Shown piece by piece: positions 25,251 to 34,285 of a DNA stretch of 64,000 bases. How positions within the stretch are numbered: position 1 is the first letter of the stretch; each line of letters begins with the position of its first letter. The DNA is from Psychrobacter jeotgali (GTDB lineage: Bacteria > Pseudomonadota > Gammaproteobacteria > Pseudomonadales > Moraxellaceae). Both the position numbers and the translations under genes were made by a program. The notes under the pieces are model-generated. The model was given only the letters and a program-made list of their open reading frames with translations. It was not told the origin of the DNA and did no database searches. The DNA is taken from assembly GCF_904846315.1 (NCBI RefSeq), contig NZ_CAJHAF010000001.1, positions 1,488,001 through 1,552,000 of the forward strand. Direction: 5' to 3'.

Positions 25251-26468
25251 TTATTTTCCTACGTATTCAATAATATTTTTTGCAGCGTTGTATTTGAAAC
25301 CTATAGCCAACTCCATATTTGTTGAACCTTTACTGGCACCAATAGAAGAGCTGTTTTTCTTACCTCCAATAGAGATGTCTTTACCTACACTACCCGTTCC
25401 AGCGGTTATTTTACCATCATGGGTAGTTTCAAAAGCAGTACTTGCAGGACCGAATTCAACCGAATAGGAGTGACCTTGACCTGATAATATAATGTCAGTG
25501 GCATCAGTTTTACTTTTGATATTGCTATTTATAATACGCCCAACTCCTATTTGTACACCGATGAAAGGTGCTTTATTAGTATTGACATTAGCGTTTGCAG
25601 CTATTGGCTCATATACTCTACCATTATGTGCATTTACAGCCATTGATGTCTCTATAGCAAAATGTTTGACGCCACCGCCGCCTGCTATATAGACGAAGTC
25701 TACGTCCGTTCTTTGTCCAAATTGCAGCATAGCGGTTGCTGCCGAAGCCCTAGTTCTTTGAGGGAAGGTTTTTATTCCTTCTTCCAAAATACCAAGAGTT
25801 ATAGGAGCTATACTTCTAGGATTTTTAAAAGGATCAACCGTATTTTTAACTAACTCTTTACCTTTTGTTTGAGCACCTTCAAAATACGACGTCACCTGAT
25901 TAACAAGTAGTTCGTAGGTATCTTTTCCAAGAGTAGATATCTGATTCCCAAAACCTTCTTCTTTATACCAAGTAGAATCAGCAGCTAGTAAACCACTAGG
26001 ATTGTCTGCTAAATCATAACTGTCCAAATAATCACCATCACTATTAAATTCAACGACTTCAATAGCAAAATGAACCTTTTCAGGTTTTTCTTCATTCTCA
26101 GTGTTTTTTAAACTAGCAAACAAGCTTTCTGGATCAGACTTTGGAAATTGTAAAGGTGCGGGTTGTTCAAACTTTGGCTCAGGCTGCTCAACGCCGAATA
26201 CTTCAAAGTCCGACTCTGCAAACGACTGCTGAATAGCAATTAGCTTTGCCCCGCAACTAGTGACATCACCTTCGCGAGCAATAGGTGCACCGTCCACGAT
26301 GAATGAGGGATCGCCTGTGAGAATAGTAGTGAGTTTTTTACATTTTTTGCAGATGACTTTATCACCTTTACGCGAGACTTGGACGCCATTGTGCGTAGTA
26401 TGTGGTGACCCAGTAATGACTTCACCGCCATGAGTGGTTTTTGCACCCACTGTGATATAAGCTGCCAT
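25251..26468 (-). CDS. PAAR-domain effector with uncharacterised C-terminal toxin domain
   Basis: A 405-residue protein. Residues 1-90 are a PAAR domain (AAYITVGAKTTHGG, then SPHTTHNGVQVSRKGDKV, a CKKC pair, GAPIAREGDVTSCGA), which forms the sharpened tip of a type VI secretion spike. A Pro/Glu/Phe-rich linker follows (about 90-125). The remaining 280 residues match no toxin family I know: a mixed region, then a Gly-rich, beta-like end (IGVQIGVGRI, VYIAGGGGVKHF). The membrane-anchored putative immunity protein points to a periplasmic or membrane target. The ATG at 26468 with CAGGA 8 bases upstream is chosen over the frame opening at 26534. Immunity and Sel1 genes follow directly. No T6SS core genes are nearby. 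Confidence 0.8.
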   Translation of the reverse strand: MAAYITVGAKTTHGGEVITGSPHTTHNGVQVSRKGDKVICKKCKKLTTILTGDPSFIVDGAPIAREGDVTSCGAKLIAIQQSFAESDFEVFGVEQPEPKFEQPAPLQFPKSDPESLFASLKNTENEEKPEKVHFAIEVVEFNSDGDYLDSYDLADNPSGLLAADSTWYKEEGFGNQISTLGKDTYELLVNQVTSYFEGAQTKGKELVKNTVDPFKNPRSIAPITLGILEEGIKTFPQRTRASAATAMLQFGQRTDVDFVYIAGGGGVKHFAIETSMAVNAHNGRVYEPIAANANVNTNKAPFIGVQIGVGRIINSNIKSKTDATDIILSGQGHSYSVEFGPASTAFETTHDGKITAGTGSVGKDISIGGKKNSSSIGASKGSTNMELAIGFKYNAAKNIIEYVGK

Positions 26469-26519
26469 GATATTGTCCTGAAAGTATTTTTCTAAAAACT
26501 TATTTTGCGAAGAAGTATA

Positions 26520-26552
26520 TTGTTTATTAAACAAAGTTGCGTTTAGTTAAAC
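26520..26552. promoter_or_regulatory. Two palindromic sites upstream of the PAAR gene
   Basis: A perfect 15-bp palindrome TTGTTTA-T-TAAACAA at 26520-26534 and a near-palindrome GTTTAGTTAAAC at 26541-26552 share the half-site GTTTA. They lie about 50-85 bp before the PAAR start codon, a position suited to an operator. Confidence 0.45.
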
Positions 26553-26689
26553 AGAAAGACAAACAAATATCAATTGCATGCTAACATAATGTATTGGGTC
26601 TTGTGGCTTGTTACCAAGCTATCTATCTTTTAAATATTTAGTAGTAGCCGTAGATTTATAAAACAGAGATTAGCTCCAAAACAAACCAA

Positions 26690-26723
26690 AAAAAAGAGCC
26701 ACCAGAATTATCCAGCAGCTCTT
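26690..26723 (-). terminator. Terminator after transketolase gene
   Basis: On the - strand, GAGCTGCTGG pairs with CTGGTGGCTC (four wobble pairs) around a 6-base loop, followed by eight T. The rest of 26553-26792 shows no gene. Confidence 0.65.
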
Positions 26724-26792
26724 CTTCATACAATGTCATCAACTCAGCTATAAATTATAGCTAAGCGCTGGGCTAAAGCCGCAGCCTACAAA

Positions 26793-28790
26793 TCAGACCA
26801 AACTATTCACTGCTTCAACCACAGCTTCGGTAGTAATACCAAACTCTTTATACAAATCACTAGCTGGGGCAGACTCGCCATAAGTGGTCATACCGATGAC
26901 TTTGCCGTCAAGGCCAACGAACTTATACCAGTAGTCCACATGCGCCGCTTCCACAGCGACGCGAGCACGGATATCAGCAGGTAATACGGCTTCACGATAG
27001 CTGGCTTCTTGCTCCATGAAAATCTCCGCACACGGCATAGACACCACACGGACACCAATACCGTTTTCGCTAAGTTTTTGATGCGCTTGCATGGCAAGAC
27101 CCACTTCTGAACCTGTCGCAATGATGATGGCCTTTAGCTCGCCCTGCTCTCTCGCTAGGACATAACCACCTTTAGTAATATTAGTCACTTGTTCGCTGTC
27201 ACGCTGTTGATGTGGCAAGCTTTGACGACTAAAGATCAGTGCTGATGGGTTATGTTCTGATTTAATCGCTTCTATCCAAGCAGTAGCAGATTCAGTAGCA
27301 TCACAAGGACGCCATGTGCGTAGATTCGGCGTGGTACGAAGGTTAGTCAATTGCTCAACCGGCTGATGCGTCGGGCCATCTTCGCCCAGACCGATAGAGT
27401 CATGGGTGTACACATGAATGATGCGCTGCTTCATGAGTGCGCCCATACGGACGGCATTACGTGCGTATTCCATAAACATCAGAAAGGTTGCCACGTAAGG
27501 GATAAAGCCGCCGTGCAAGGCGATACCATTGGCAATCGCGGTCATACCAAATTCACGCACACCGTAGTAAATATAGTTACCATCGGCGTCAGTCTCGATA
27601 CCTTTTGCGCCATTGAACAAGGTCAGGTTTGAACCTGCCAGATCGGCAGAGCCGCCCATGAGTTCAGGCAGTAGTGGCTGCAAAGTATTAATCGCATTTT
27701 GGCTGGCTTTACGGCTAGCGACATCGCCGCCCTGCTCTTGAGTTTGCTGGATATAATCTTGCGCTTGGCTTGCAAAATCAGCTGGCAACTCGCCATTCAG
27801 ACGACGCAATAACTCTTCTGCTAATTCTGGGTAGGCTTTTTTATAAGCTTTAAAGTCAGCTTCCCAGTTCTTTTGAAGCGTATCACCTTTAGCTTTACCG
27901 TCCCATGCTTGATAGATTTCATCATCTAATTCAAATGGCGCATGTTTCCAAGCCAGCTCATCACGAGTTAGAGCAATCTCGTCGTCACCTAATGGCGCAC
28001 CGTGGCTGGAGGCTTTACCTTGTTTATTTGGACTACCGACACCGATAATGGTTTTACAAATGATTAGACTTGGTTTGCTAGTCTCTTTGATCGCTTGTTC
28101 GGTGGCTTTAGTGATCGCATCGGTATCATGACCATCAACATTAATCACCTGCCAGCCGTACGCTTCAAAACGCTTTTGGGTATCATCGGTGAACCAGCCT
28201 TCGACGTCACCATCAATAGAGATGCCATTGTCATCATAGAAAAAGACTAATTTGCCAAGTCCTAACGTGCCAGCGAGTGAGCAAACTTCATGGCTAATAC
28301 CTTCCATTAGGCAACCGTCACCTAAGAAAGCGTAAGTATGGTGATCAACGATATTATGTCCGTCACGGTTAAACTGCGCAGCCAAAGTCTTCTCAGCAAT
28401 AGCAAAACCAACGGCGTTAGCGATACCTTGCCCTAGTGGACCCGTAGTAGTTTCAACCCCGTCAGTATAGCCATATTCTGGATGCCCGGGGGTTTTTGAA
28501 TGCAACTGACGAAAGCCCTTTAAGTCATCAACGCTAACGTTATAGCCTGACAAGTGCAGTAGTGAATAAATCAGCATCGAGCCATGACCGTTTGATAAAA
28601 CAAAACGATCCCGGTTGTGCCAGTTAGGATCAGCTGGGTTATGCTTCAAAAATTTACGCCATAACACTTCGGCAATATCAGCCATGCCCATCGGTGCACC
28701 GGGGTGACCTGAGTTGGCTTTTTGCACCGCATCAAAAGACAATACACGGATGGCATTGGCAAGTTTACGTTCGCTAATTGGAGCTGGCAT
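26793..28790 (-). CDS. tkt: Transketolase
   Basis: A 665-residue thiamine-diphosphate enzyme that transfers two-carbon units between sugar phosphates in the pentose phosphate pathway and provides erythrose-4-phosphate. N-terminal signature [21 protein letters not shown], the ThDP/Mg motif [12 protein letters not shown] ending in DDNGISIDG, the HGAPLG loop, and the pyrimidine-domain motif [18 protein letters not shown] with [17 protein letters not shown]. Length is that of bacterial transketolases. AGGA lies 7 bases before the ATG. It appears to be a single-gene unit. Confidence 0.97.
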   Translation of the reverse strand: MPAPISERKLANAIRVLSFDAVQKANSGHPGAPMGMADIAEVLWRKFLKHNPADPNWHNRDRFVLSNGHGSMLIYSLLHLSGYNVSVDDLKGFRQLHSKTPGHPEYGYTDGVETTTGPLGQGIANAVGFAIAEKTLAAQFNRDGHNIVDHHTYAFLGDGCLMEGISHEVCSLAGTLGLGKLVFFYDDNGISIDGDVEGWFTDDTQKRFEAYGWQVINVDGHDTDAITKATEQAIKETSKPSLIICKTIIGVGSPNKQGKASSHGAPLGDDEIALTRDELAWKHAPFELDDEIYQAWDGKAKGDTLQKNWEADFKAYKKAYPELAEELLRRLNGELPADFASQAQDYIQQTQEQGGDVASRKASQNAINTLQPLLPELMGGSADLAGSNLTLFNGAKGIETDADGNYIYYGVREFGMTAIANGIALHGGFIPYVATFLMFMEYARNAVRMGALMKQRIIHVYTHDSIGLGEDGPTHQPVEQLTNLRTTPNLRTWRPCDATESATAWIEAIKSEHNPSALIFSRQSLPHQQRDSEQVTNITKGGYVLAREQGELKAIIIATGSEVGLAMQAHQKLSENGIGVRVVSMPCAEIFMEQEASYREAVLPADIRARVAVEAAHVDYWYKFVGLDGKVIGMTTYGESAPASDLYKEFGITTEAVVEAVNSLV

Positions 28791-29170
28791 AGAATGTCCT
28801 AGTATTGAGGATAAGAGGAAAAAGTATTCGAAAACAACTTTCTAAAAGCTTGTTAGATAGTATTATTTAAAAACTTAGAAATAAAAATAGAGAGATAAAA
28901 AACTAGTAAAGCTATAAAATGGTGTAAAAACTTATGAATACAGCTATAAAGGCGCAACAGCCACTTTCAAAATATAAGCTAAAAATTCAAGCTACAATAT
29001 TAACATAATTGACTATAGTCACGCTAAGAAATGGCGTGGCTATAGCGTTTGTATTTGGCAATGACTTATATTGGTTTTCTTAAACCATAAGAATAAAATC
29101 TATTTTGACTGCAATGCATGATAAATAGTCAATTGTAGATAACCATAAGTTAGGCTAAGCCCTATTATCT
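28791..29170. other. Intergenic region between tkt and serS with an inverted repeat
   Basis: A 380-bp spacer between two leftward genes. CTATAGTCACGC (29013-29024) and GCGTGGCTATAG (29034-29045) form a 12-bp stem with one wobble and a 9-base loop. No T-run follows on either strand, so it may be a regulatory stem-loop or protein site instead of a terminator. No gene seen. Confidence 0.45.
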
Positions 29171-30457
29171 TTAAGCGGAAATAGTCTCTGCCCCGCCCAT
29201 AAACGGACGCAATACTTCTGGAATAGTAATGCTGCCATCAGCGTTTTGATGGTTTTCCATTAGCGCAAGCAGGGTACGTCCAACTGCCAAACCTGAACCG
29301 TTTAGAGTATGCGCAAGAGCCGTTTGCTTGCCGTCTTTCACCCGAGTGCCCATACGGCGGGCTTGGAAGTCGCCACAGTTTGAACAGCTAGAGATCTCGC
29401 GGTAAGTATCTTGGCTCGGTAACCAAACCTCGATATCATAAGTCTTTTGGGCGGCAAAACCCATATCACCTGTACAAAGCTTCATCACCCGATACGGCAA
29501 ATTAAGCTGCTGCAAGATATCTTCAGCCTGTGCGGTCATCGCCTCAAGCAATTCTTCCGACTGCTCAGATGTCGCAATATTGACCATTTCGACCTTTTCA
29601 AATTGATGCTGACGGATGAGACCACGGGTATCACGACCGTGCGAACCGGCTTCACTACGAAAACACGGCGTATGCGCGGTAAACTTCAAAGGCAACGCTT
29701 TGATATCTAAGCGCTCACCTCGTACCAAGTTAGTCATTGGCACCTCAGCGGTTGGAATCAAGTAGAAGTCAGTGCCTTCGTTATTGGTATGATTGGTCAA
29801 TTTAAACAAATCATCTTCGAACTTTGGCAACTGACCAGTACCGGTTAAGCTCTCGCTATTGACGATATAAGGCATATAAGTCTCAAGATAGCCGTACTTA
29901 TTAGTATGAGTATTCAGCATGAACTGAATCAATGCCCGATGCAGCTGCGCCAATTGACCTTTAAGCACATTAAAGCGGCTACCCGTAAGCTTTGCAGCAG
30001 CTTCAAAATCAAGCATACCCAAAGTTTCACCAATATGCGTATGGTCTTGGATCTCAAAATCAAACTCACGTGGATTACCCCAGCGGCGCATCTCAATGTT
30101 ATCTTCCTCTGAGCTGCCAACAGGTACGTCTGCTTCTGGAATATTAGGAATTTGCAAAGCGGCTTGGTTAATACGTTCCTGTAAAGTGCGTAGCTCCTCT
30201 TCAGCGGTTTTGATTTCACCGCTCACACTTTGCATCTGTGCTAATAACTCACTAGCATCTTCGCCTGCCTTTTTTAGCGCACCGACTTGCTTCGCTCCGG
30301 CATTACGCTGCGATTGCAGTTCTTCAGTCTTTACTTGGAGGGATTTACGCTCATTCTCGATAGTCTGCCAAAACTCCATATCCAGCGTGTAACCACGAGT
30401 GGCCAGTTGCTGTTGTAAGTCGTTTAAGTTACCGCGTAAGAGTTTAGGGTCAATCAT
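29171..30457 (-). CDS. serS: Serine--tRNA ligase
   Basis: A 428-residue class II aminoacyl-tRNA synthetase that charges tRNA-Ser. The N-terminal about 110 residues form the charged helical tRNA-binding arm ([21 protein letters not shown]). The catalytic core shows motif 2 ([19 protein letters not shown]) and motif 3 ([17 protein letters not shown]). Length matches the bacterial family. It is divergent from a YcxB-like gene. Confidence 0.97.
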   Translation of the reverse strand: MIDPKLLRGNLNDLQQQLATRGYTLDMEFWQTIENERKSLQVKTEELQSQRNAGAKQVGALKKAGEDASELLAQMQSVSGEIKTAEEELRTLQERINQAALQIPNIPEADVPVGSSEEDNIEMRRWGNPREFDFEIQDHTHIGETLGMLDFEAAAKLTGSRFNVLKGQLAQLHRALIQFMLNTHTNKYGYLETYMPYIVNSESLTGTGQLPKFEDDLFKLTNHTNNEGTDFYLIPTAEVPMTNLVRGERLDIKALPLKFTAHTPCFRSEAGSHGRDTRGLIRQHQFEKVEMVNIATSEQSEELLEAMTAQAEDILQQLNLPYRVMKLCTGDMGFAAQKTYDIEVWLPSQDTYREISSCSNCGDFQARRMGTRVKDGKQTALAHTLNGSGLAVGRTLLALMENHQNADGSITIPEVLRPFMGGAETISA

Positions 30458-30819
30458 AATATTAGCCTATAACGCTGAGAGTGAATAATAAGTTAGAAAA
30501 TAATCTATAAAATATGAATAAAACAACTGCAATGAAAAGAGAGAAATAAATTAGTGGTTATGATACCAAGACCCAGCAGATTTGACTACTTTGACGGTGC
30601 TTTCAAGCATCAGCGTAAGCGTTAGCATGGTAATTATGTTTCTTTTAACCCCACTTTTCGGTAAGATAAGCGCAGGTGATAGGTTATCTTGCTTAACGCT
30701 ACATTATTAGCGTCGGCGTGGTCGCTAACACTCTAACGCCCATTGCTTTTGATAGCCATTACTTTTAGTCTAAATAGTCTAAGTATTCCAATTTAAGTAC
30801 TTCAATCCGAGAAACCTTT
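30458..30819. other. Divergent spacer serS / YcxB-like gene with several small stems
   Basis: A 362-bp region. AAGATAA (30663-30669) and TTATCTT (30684-30690), then ACGCTA (30695-30700... ) with TAGCGT, and TTAGCG (30707-30712) with CGCTAA (30723-30728), give a cluster of short, overlapping hairpins in a locally GC-richer patch. It does not match a tmRNA, SRP RNA or riboswitch that I know, and may be a degraded palindromic repeat. Confidence 0.35.
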
Positions 30820-31479
30820 ATGGCCCTGTATCCCTATACCCTACAACCTGTTGCGCTAGATCTCACTGAAGCTGAATTTCAGCAAGCGCAGTATGAGCTA
30901 TTTACCAATGCTAGCCCTTCATACGGCTTAAAAAGCATCAAGATGAAAGAATGGATTATCATGGCGGTGGTGGTCATACTGGCGATTGCCGGATTGGTTT
31001 TTGTATCGGGATATTCAACGATTATTTTTTGGCTAATGCTGGTTTCAGTGGTTATTTACTTATTGGTACGTACTCTTGGCTTTAAATGGTATGTCAAAAA
31101 AGAGTTTGAAAAACAAGTCGCCGCCCAAGAAATGCCTGACGAGATGCGCCAAATGAAGCTCGGAGTGCAAAAGCATGGTTTAGTTATGGCTATGCCGGTT
31201 AATCAGCCCGATCTTATGCAGAACCCACAAATGCGCGGTATGCAAATGCGTGCAGGCTCAACCCAACAAGCAGTCATTCCTTGGAGCGCGGTCAAAAGCT
31301 GGGATGAGACTGATGATTATATTTTCATGATGTTTGAGATGAAAGGTCAACAAGGCAGCCAAATTATACCCAAACGCTTGCAGACGCAAAAGTTCCCTAT
31401 CGATACCGTACGTCAACATTTGCAAGAAGTAGTGCCTGTCCGCGGCCTTCAAACCGAGCATATACAGCCGCTAGCATAG
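30820..31479 (+). CDS. YcxB-like membrane protein
   Basis: A 219-residue protein with two adjacent membrane helices (about residues 46-64 and 67-85), a basic cytoplasmic segment and a C-terminal domain with the YcxB-like pattern (IPWSAVKSWDETDDYIFMMF, then IIPKRLQTQKFPID). YcxB-type proteins are inner-membrane proteins without known function. A Met/Gln-rich stretch lies between (residues about 125-150). Monocistronic. Confidence 0.65.
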   Translation: MALYPYTLQPVALDLTEAEFQQAQYELFTNASPSYGLKSIKMKEWIIMAVVVILAIAGLVFVSGYSTIIFWLMLVSVVIYLLVRTLGFKWYVKKEFEKQVAAQEMPDEMRQMKLGVQKHGLVMAMPVNQPDLMQNPQMRGMQMRAGSTQQAVIPWSAVKSWDETDDYIFMMFEMKGQQGSQIIPKRLQTQKFPIDTVRQHLQEVVPVRGLQTEHIQPLA

Positions 31480-31788
31480 TCCTTACTTACGCCTACTTTA
31501 CAAACGTTAGTTTTGCGAAATAGATTGTATATGTTTATTTAATCAATTTAACTTATAGACCTGAATTTGCTATTATAGCAGTCATAGGTAGAAGGACAGA
31601 GCAGAAGAAAAATAAAATCGTAGCTCTCGCATAGTATGCATAAGTAAAATGCGTAAGTTTTGTTAACTTTATGAGTCTAAAAGCTCCAATATATTAACGA
31701 GCATAGTAATAGCTTAGATGACTTGCTACACTCTTATTCTTCTACAAATAGTCTTTACATTCACACTCAAACTATAAGGATAATATTT
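31480..31788. other. Upstream region of dps
   Basis: About 309 bp, AT-rich. It should hold the dps promoter. I see no unambiguous OxyR or Fur site, and no gene. Confidence 0.35.
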
Positions 31789-32277
31789 ATGAGTAATACT
31801 AATAATACTACTAACCAGATCGGTCTAGAAAAAGCGGATATGAGCGCAGTCATTGATAAACTTAACGACTTACTATCAAGTTATCATATCTTTTATATTA
31901 ACGTACGTGGCTATCATTGGAACGTAAAAGGCGAACACTTCTTCTCGCTACATGAGCAATTTGAAGATTTGTATACCAATTTGCAGGTTGAAATCGATGA
32001 AATTGCCGAGCGTATCCTGACTTTAGGTGGTACGCCACTGCATGCTTATAGCGACTTTGCGCAGCATACCAGTATTAAAGAAGATAAAGATGTTCATGAT
32101 GGCAATGCTTGTGTAAAAGGCGTAGTTAATGGTCTGCAAACTCTTATTGAAGAACAACGTGTAGTATCAGCAACCGCAGAAGAAGCCGAAGACCAAGGTT
32201 CAGCTGACTTAGTTGATGAGTACGTACAGCAGCAAGAAAAGCTGGTTTGGATGTACAATGCCTTTTTGGCATCATAA
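31789..32277 (+). CDS. dps: Dps family DNA-binding ferritin
   Basis: A 162-residue four-helix ferritin-like protein. The inter-subunit ferroxidase ligands are visible: His in RGYHWNVKG, His/Glu-Asp in SLHEQFEDLYTNLQVEIDEIAER. Dps dodecamers oxidise Fe(II) with peroxide, store iron and protect DNA in the cytoplasm during starvation and oxidative stress. The short N-terminus (SNTNNTTNQ) lacks the lysines of E. coli Dps, so direct DNA binding is uncertain. The frame opens at 31723, but AAGGA 8 bases before the ATG at 31789 decides the start. A strong terminator follows. Confidence 0.93.
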   Translation: MSNTNNTTNQIGLEKADMSAVIDKLNDLLSSYHIFYINVRGYHWNVKGEHFFSLHEQFEDLYTNLQVEIDEIAERILTLGGTPLHAYSDFAQHTSIKEDKDVHDGNACVKGVVNGLQTLIEEQRVVSATAEEAEDQGSADLVDEYVQQQEKLVWMYNAFLAS

Positions 32278-32320
32278 GCGCTTAAACATCTAGAAAAAAT
32301 AAATTAAGTAATATAATTAG

Positions 32321-32349
32321 AAAAGCACCTAAATTTAGGTGCTTTTTTT
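32321..32349. terminator. Bidirectional terminator dps / DUF2057
   Basis: AAAAGCACCTAAATTTAGGTGCTTTTTTT contains a perfect stem (GCACCTAA / TTAGGTGC) flanked by A and T runs; it serves the converging genes. Confidence 0.9.
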
Positions 32350-32364
32350 ATGTTCGCTTTGGAT

Positions 32365-33096
32365 TTATTGCTGAATCCATTGACGTATTTTTTCGCGCTC
32401 AGCAGGGGTCGCTTGCAGCCATAATTGCATAAAACTATCGAGAGTGTTAGCAGACTGAGCAGCATTGGTTCTCGGTATAGCGGTATAGGTAGTAGAAGAT
32501 ACGGCTCCTGAATTGACATTACCTTGCGTCACTGTTGACTGGCCAGCTGGCGCTTGACCTAGCGCGGCAATAGCACGCTGGTTTTGTACTTCAGCATCAC
32601 CGCCGCCACCAAACACACCACCTAATGCTTTACCTAACCCCGAGAAAATCCCGCCATCATCACCAGCGATACTCTCTTGACTAGCGACAATAGCATTGCC
32701 TTGTTGTACAGCCAAGGTTGGACGTTCAGCATACTCTTTAGCTGCCTCATATTTTTCAGGCTGATTAGGCATAGTCAAGCGGTAGGTTTGATTGTCTGCC
32801 AAGTTAGCCGCTACGCTAATGTTTCCTGAACGTAGATAATCGTGCTCATCGCGAGGTAGATTATAAAGACGATCATATTTAGCAGTAATCACGTGTTGAC
32901 CTGGCTGCAAGGTAAACTGTTTAGTCAAGGGTTGAAACATACTTTGTTTAAGCTCTTGTCCATTAATAGCGGTGACCTTGATATGATCGTCAACTAGTAA
33001 AGTAACTGCAGCATGCGAGAGCATAGATACTGATCCAGCACTAGCTAATATCGCACTAATGGCTAGTTTTTTGATCGAAGAGGCGGTAATTTTCAT
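32365..33096 (-). CDS. DUF2057 (YccT-like) secreted protein
   Basis: A 243-residue exported protein with a signal peptide ending in LSHA before AVTLLV. Residues about 30-130 match DUF2057/YccT: VDDHIKVTAINGQ, QFTLQPGQHVITAKYDRL and TYRLTMP. A Gly-rich, flexible region (GGGGDAEV...) follows, and the C-terminal FMQLWLQATPAEREKIRQW helix is typical of this family. E. coli YccT (CsgI) modulates curli formation in the periplasm; a similar role here is unproven. AGGA lies before the ATG. Confidence 0.8.
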   Translation of the reverse strand: MKITASSIKKLAISAILASAGSVSMLSHAAVTLLVDDHIKVTAINGQELKQSMFQPLTKQFTLQPGQHVITAKYDRLYNLPRDEHDYLRSGNISVAANLADNQTYRLTMPNQPEKYEAAKEYAERPTLAVQQGNAIVASQESIAGDDGGIFSGLGKALGGVFGGGGDAEVQNQRAIAALGQAPAGQSTVTQGNVNSGAVSSTTYTAIPRTNAAQSANTLDSFMQLWLQATPAEREKIRQWIQQ

Positions 33097-33225
33097 AACG
33101 TATCCTATAAGTAATAAAAAAGGTTTGACGAGAAAGGATTAGCTTACAGCCTCTCTAAGTATTTACGATTTAAGCTTGACTACTCAGCAGCGCTCAAATT
33201 TTTAGTGGTTCAAAAATCTAGGGGC

Positions 33226-34029
33226 TCAAAAATCTAGGGGCATAGTATGCTGATCTTGATTAGCGACTTGATTGTCTATTTGAGTTTCTTGACTGATATC
33301 CGCAAGCTCAGCGGCTAGTGTTTGCTCATCAATAGTTCGTAGCGCATCACTAATTACCGCTTTGGAGATATTACTACGTCCAAGGTTTGAGAACATCGGC
33401 TGAATATAATTCAATACCTCCATCATCGCCCCAATACGATGGGGCCCCTCGTTAAGCAGATGATCTAAAATACGCTCATCGAACTGCCAACCGCGCCGGC
33501 GTAAGATAGATTGAAGCAATGCCTGACGATCATCAAGGTCTTTACCATTAGGTACTTTAAAGGTTGGTGCTTGTGCTAAGCGGGTCAATAGGTCAGTCAA
33601 CTGAAACGGTAGCTCACTAGCTGGTTTGTTAGCAGCAAATAATAGCTGACGCTGGCCTTCTCGGCTACGATTAATCAAATGAAATAGAGCCTCTTGCCAT
33701 TGAACACTCTGCTCAAGAACTTCTAAATCATCAATAGCAATGACATCAAAATTTTCAAGCGAAGACAATACATTGACATCAGTATGGATCAGCTCATTGA
33801 GTGATAAACAAATCGCCGATTTATCCATTTCAATAAAGGATTCACAAATAGCAGATAATAGATGGGATTTACCAGTGGCAGGGCTACCGAATAGGTACAG
33901 TTGACGAATCAGACCGACATGTAACTGCCGTACTGCATCGATGATTGACATCCAACCGGGGCCTGAGAAGTCACTGAGACTTGCATCATGCTTGATGTCT
34001 AGATTGAGACTTAGCTGTGCTTCTGCCAT
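33226..34029 (-). CDS. hda: DnaA regulatory inactivator Hda
   Basis: A 267-residue AAA+ protein. The N-terminus has the beta-clamp-binding motif QLSLNL, followed by GPGWMSIIDAV, Walker A GSPATGKS, Walker B VIAIDDLE, sensor 1 LLFAANKPASEL and the arginine-finger region LLTRLAQ. With the clamp on DNA, Hda stimulates DnaA-ATP hydrolysis and limits re-initiation. It is about 30 residues longer than E. coli Hda; the extra tail is Gln/Asp-rich and ends in TMPLDF, which resembles another clamp motif. Neighbour of perM, as in Pseudomonas. Confidence 0.9.
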   Translation of the reverse strand: MAEAQLSLNLDIKHDASLSDFSGPGWMSIIDAVRQLHVGLIRQLYLFGSPATGKSHLLSAICESFIEMDKSAICLSLNELIHTDVNVLSSLENFDVIAIDDLEVLEQSVQWQEALFHLINRSREGQRQLLFAANKPASELPFQLTDLLTRLAQAPTFKVPNGKDLDDRQALLQSILRRRGWQFDERILDHLLNEGPHRIGAMMEVLNYIQPMFSNLGRSNISKAVISDALRTIDEQTLAAELADISQETQIDNQVANQDQHTMPLDF

Positions 34030-34285
34030 GAATCGTCAACTTATCGCATTATGCGATGGAACCTTATTAAAAACCTTAATAAAAGGTATATCGTAAAAAT
34101 TGTTATAAACGCTGCGCCTATATATACCATATTTACAAAATGACTGACAAGTCTTTTACGTATTTACTCCATTAGACAGTCATTGTCATAGCTAAATATT
34201 CAATCCATCATATTATATATTTCACTGTACATTGTCATAACTCTTAAAATAGCTCTTAAACCACAGATATCCAATCCCATTACCC

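Larger units (their letters stand above)
23609..25438. repeat. Tandem duplication, proximal copy (Sel1 - immunity - toxin tail)
   Basis: Second copy of the block at 21578-23407, here still joined to the complete PAAR gene. The right end of homology falls inside the toxin frame, at the codons for FETTHD and just upstream. Confidence 0.85.

Noticed and set aside
26793..28790. Rightward frames within the transketolase gene
   Set aside because: They are antisense shadows of a strongly conserved coding frame.
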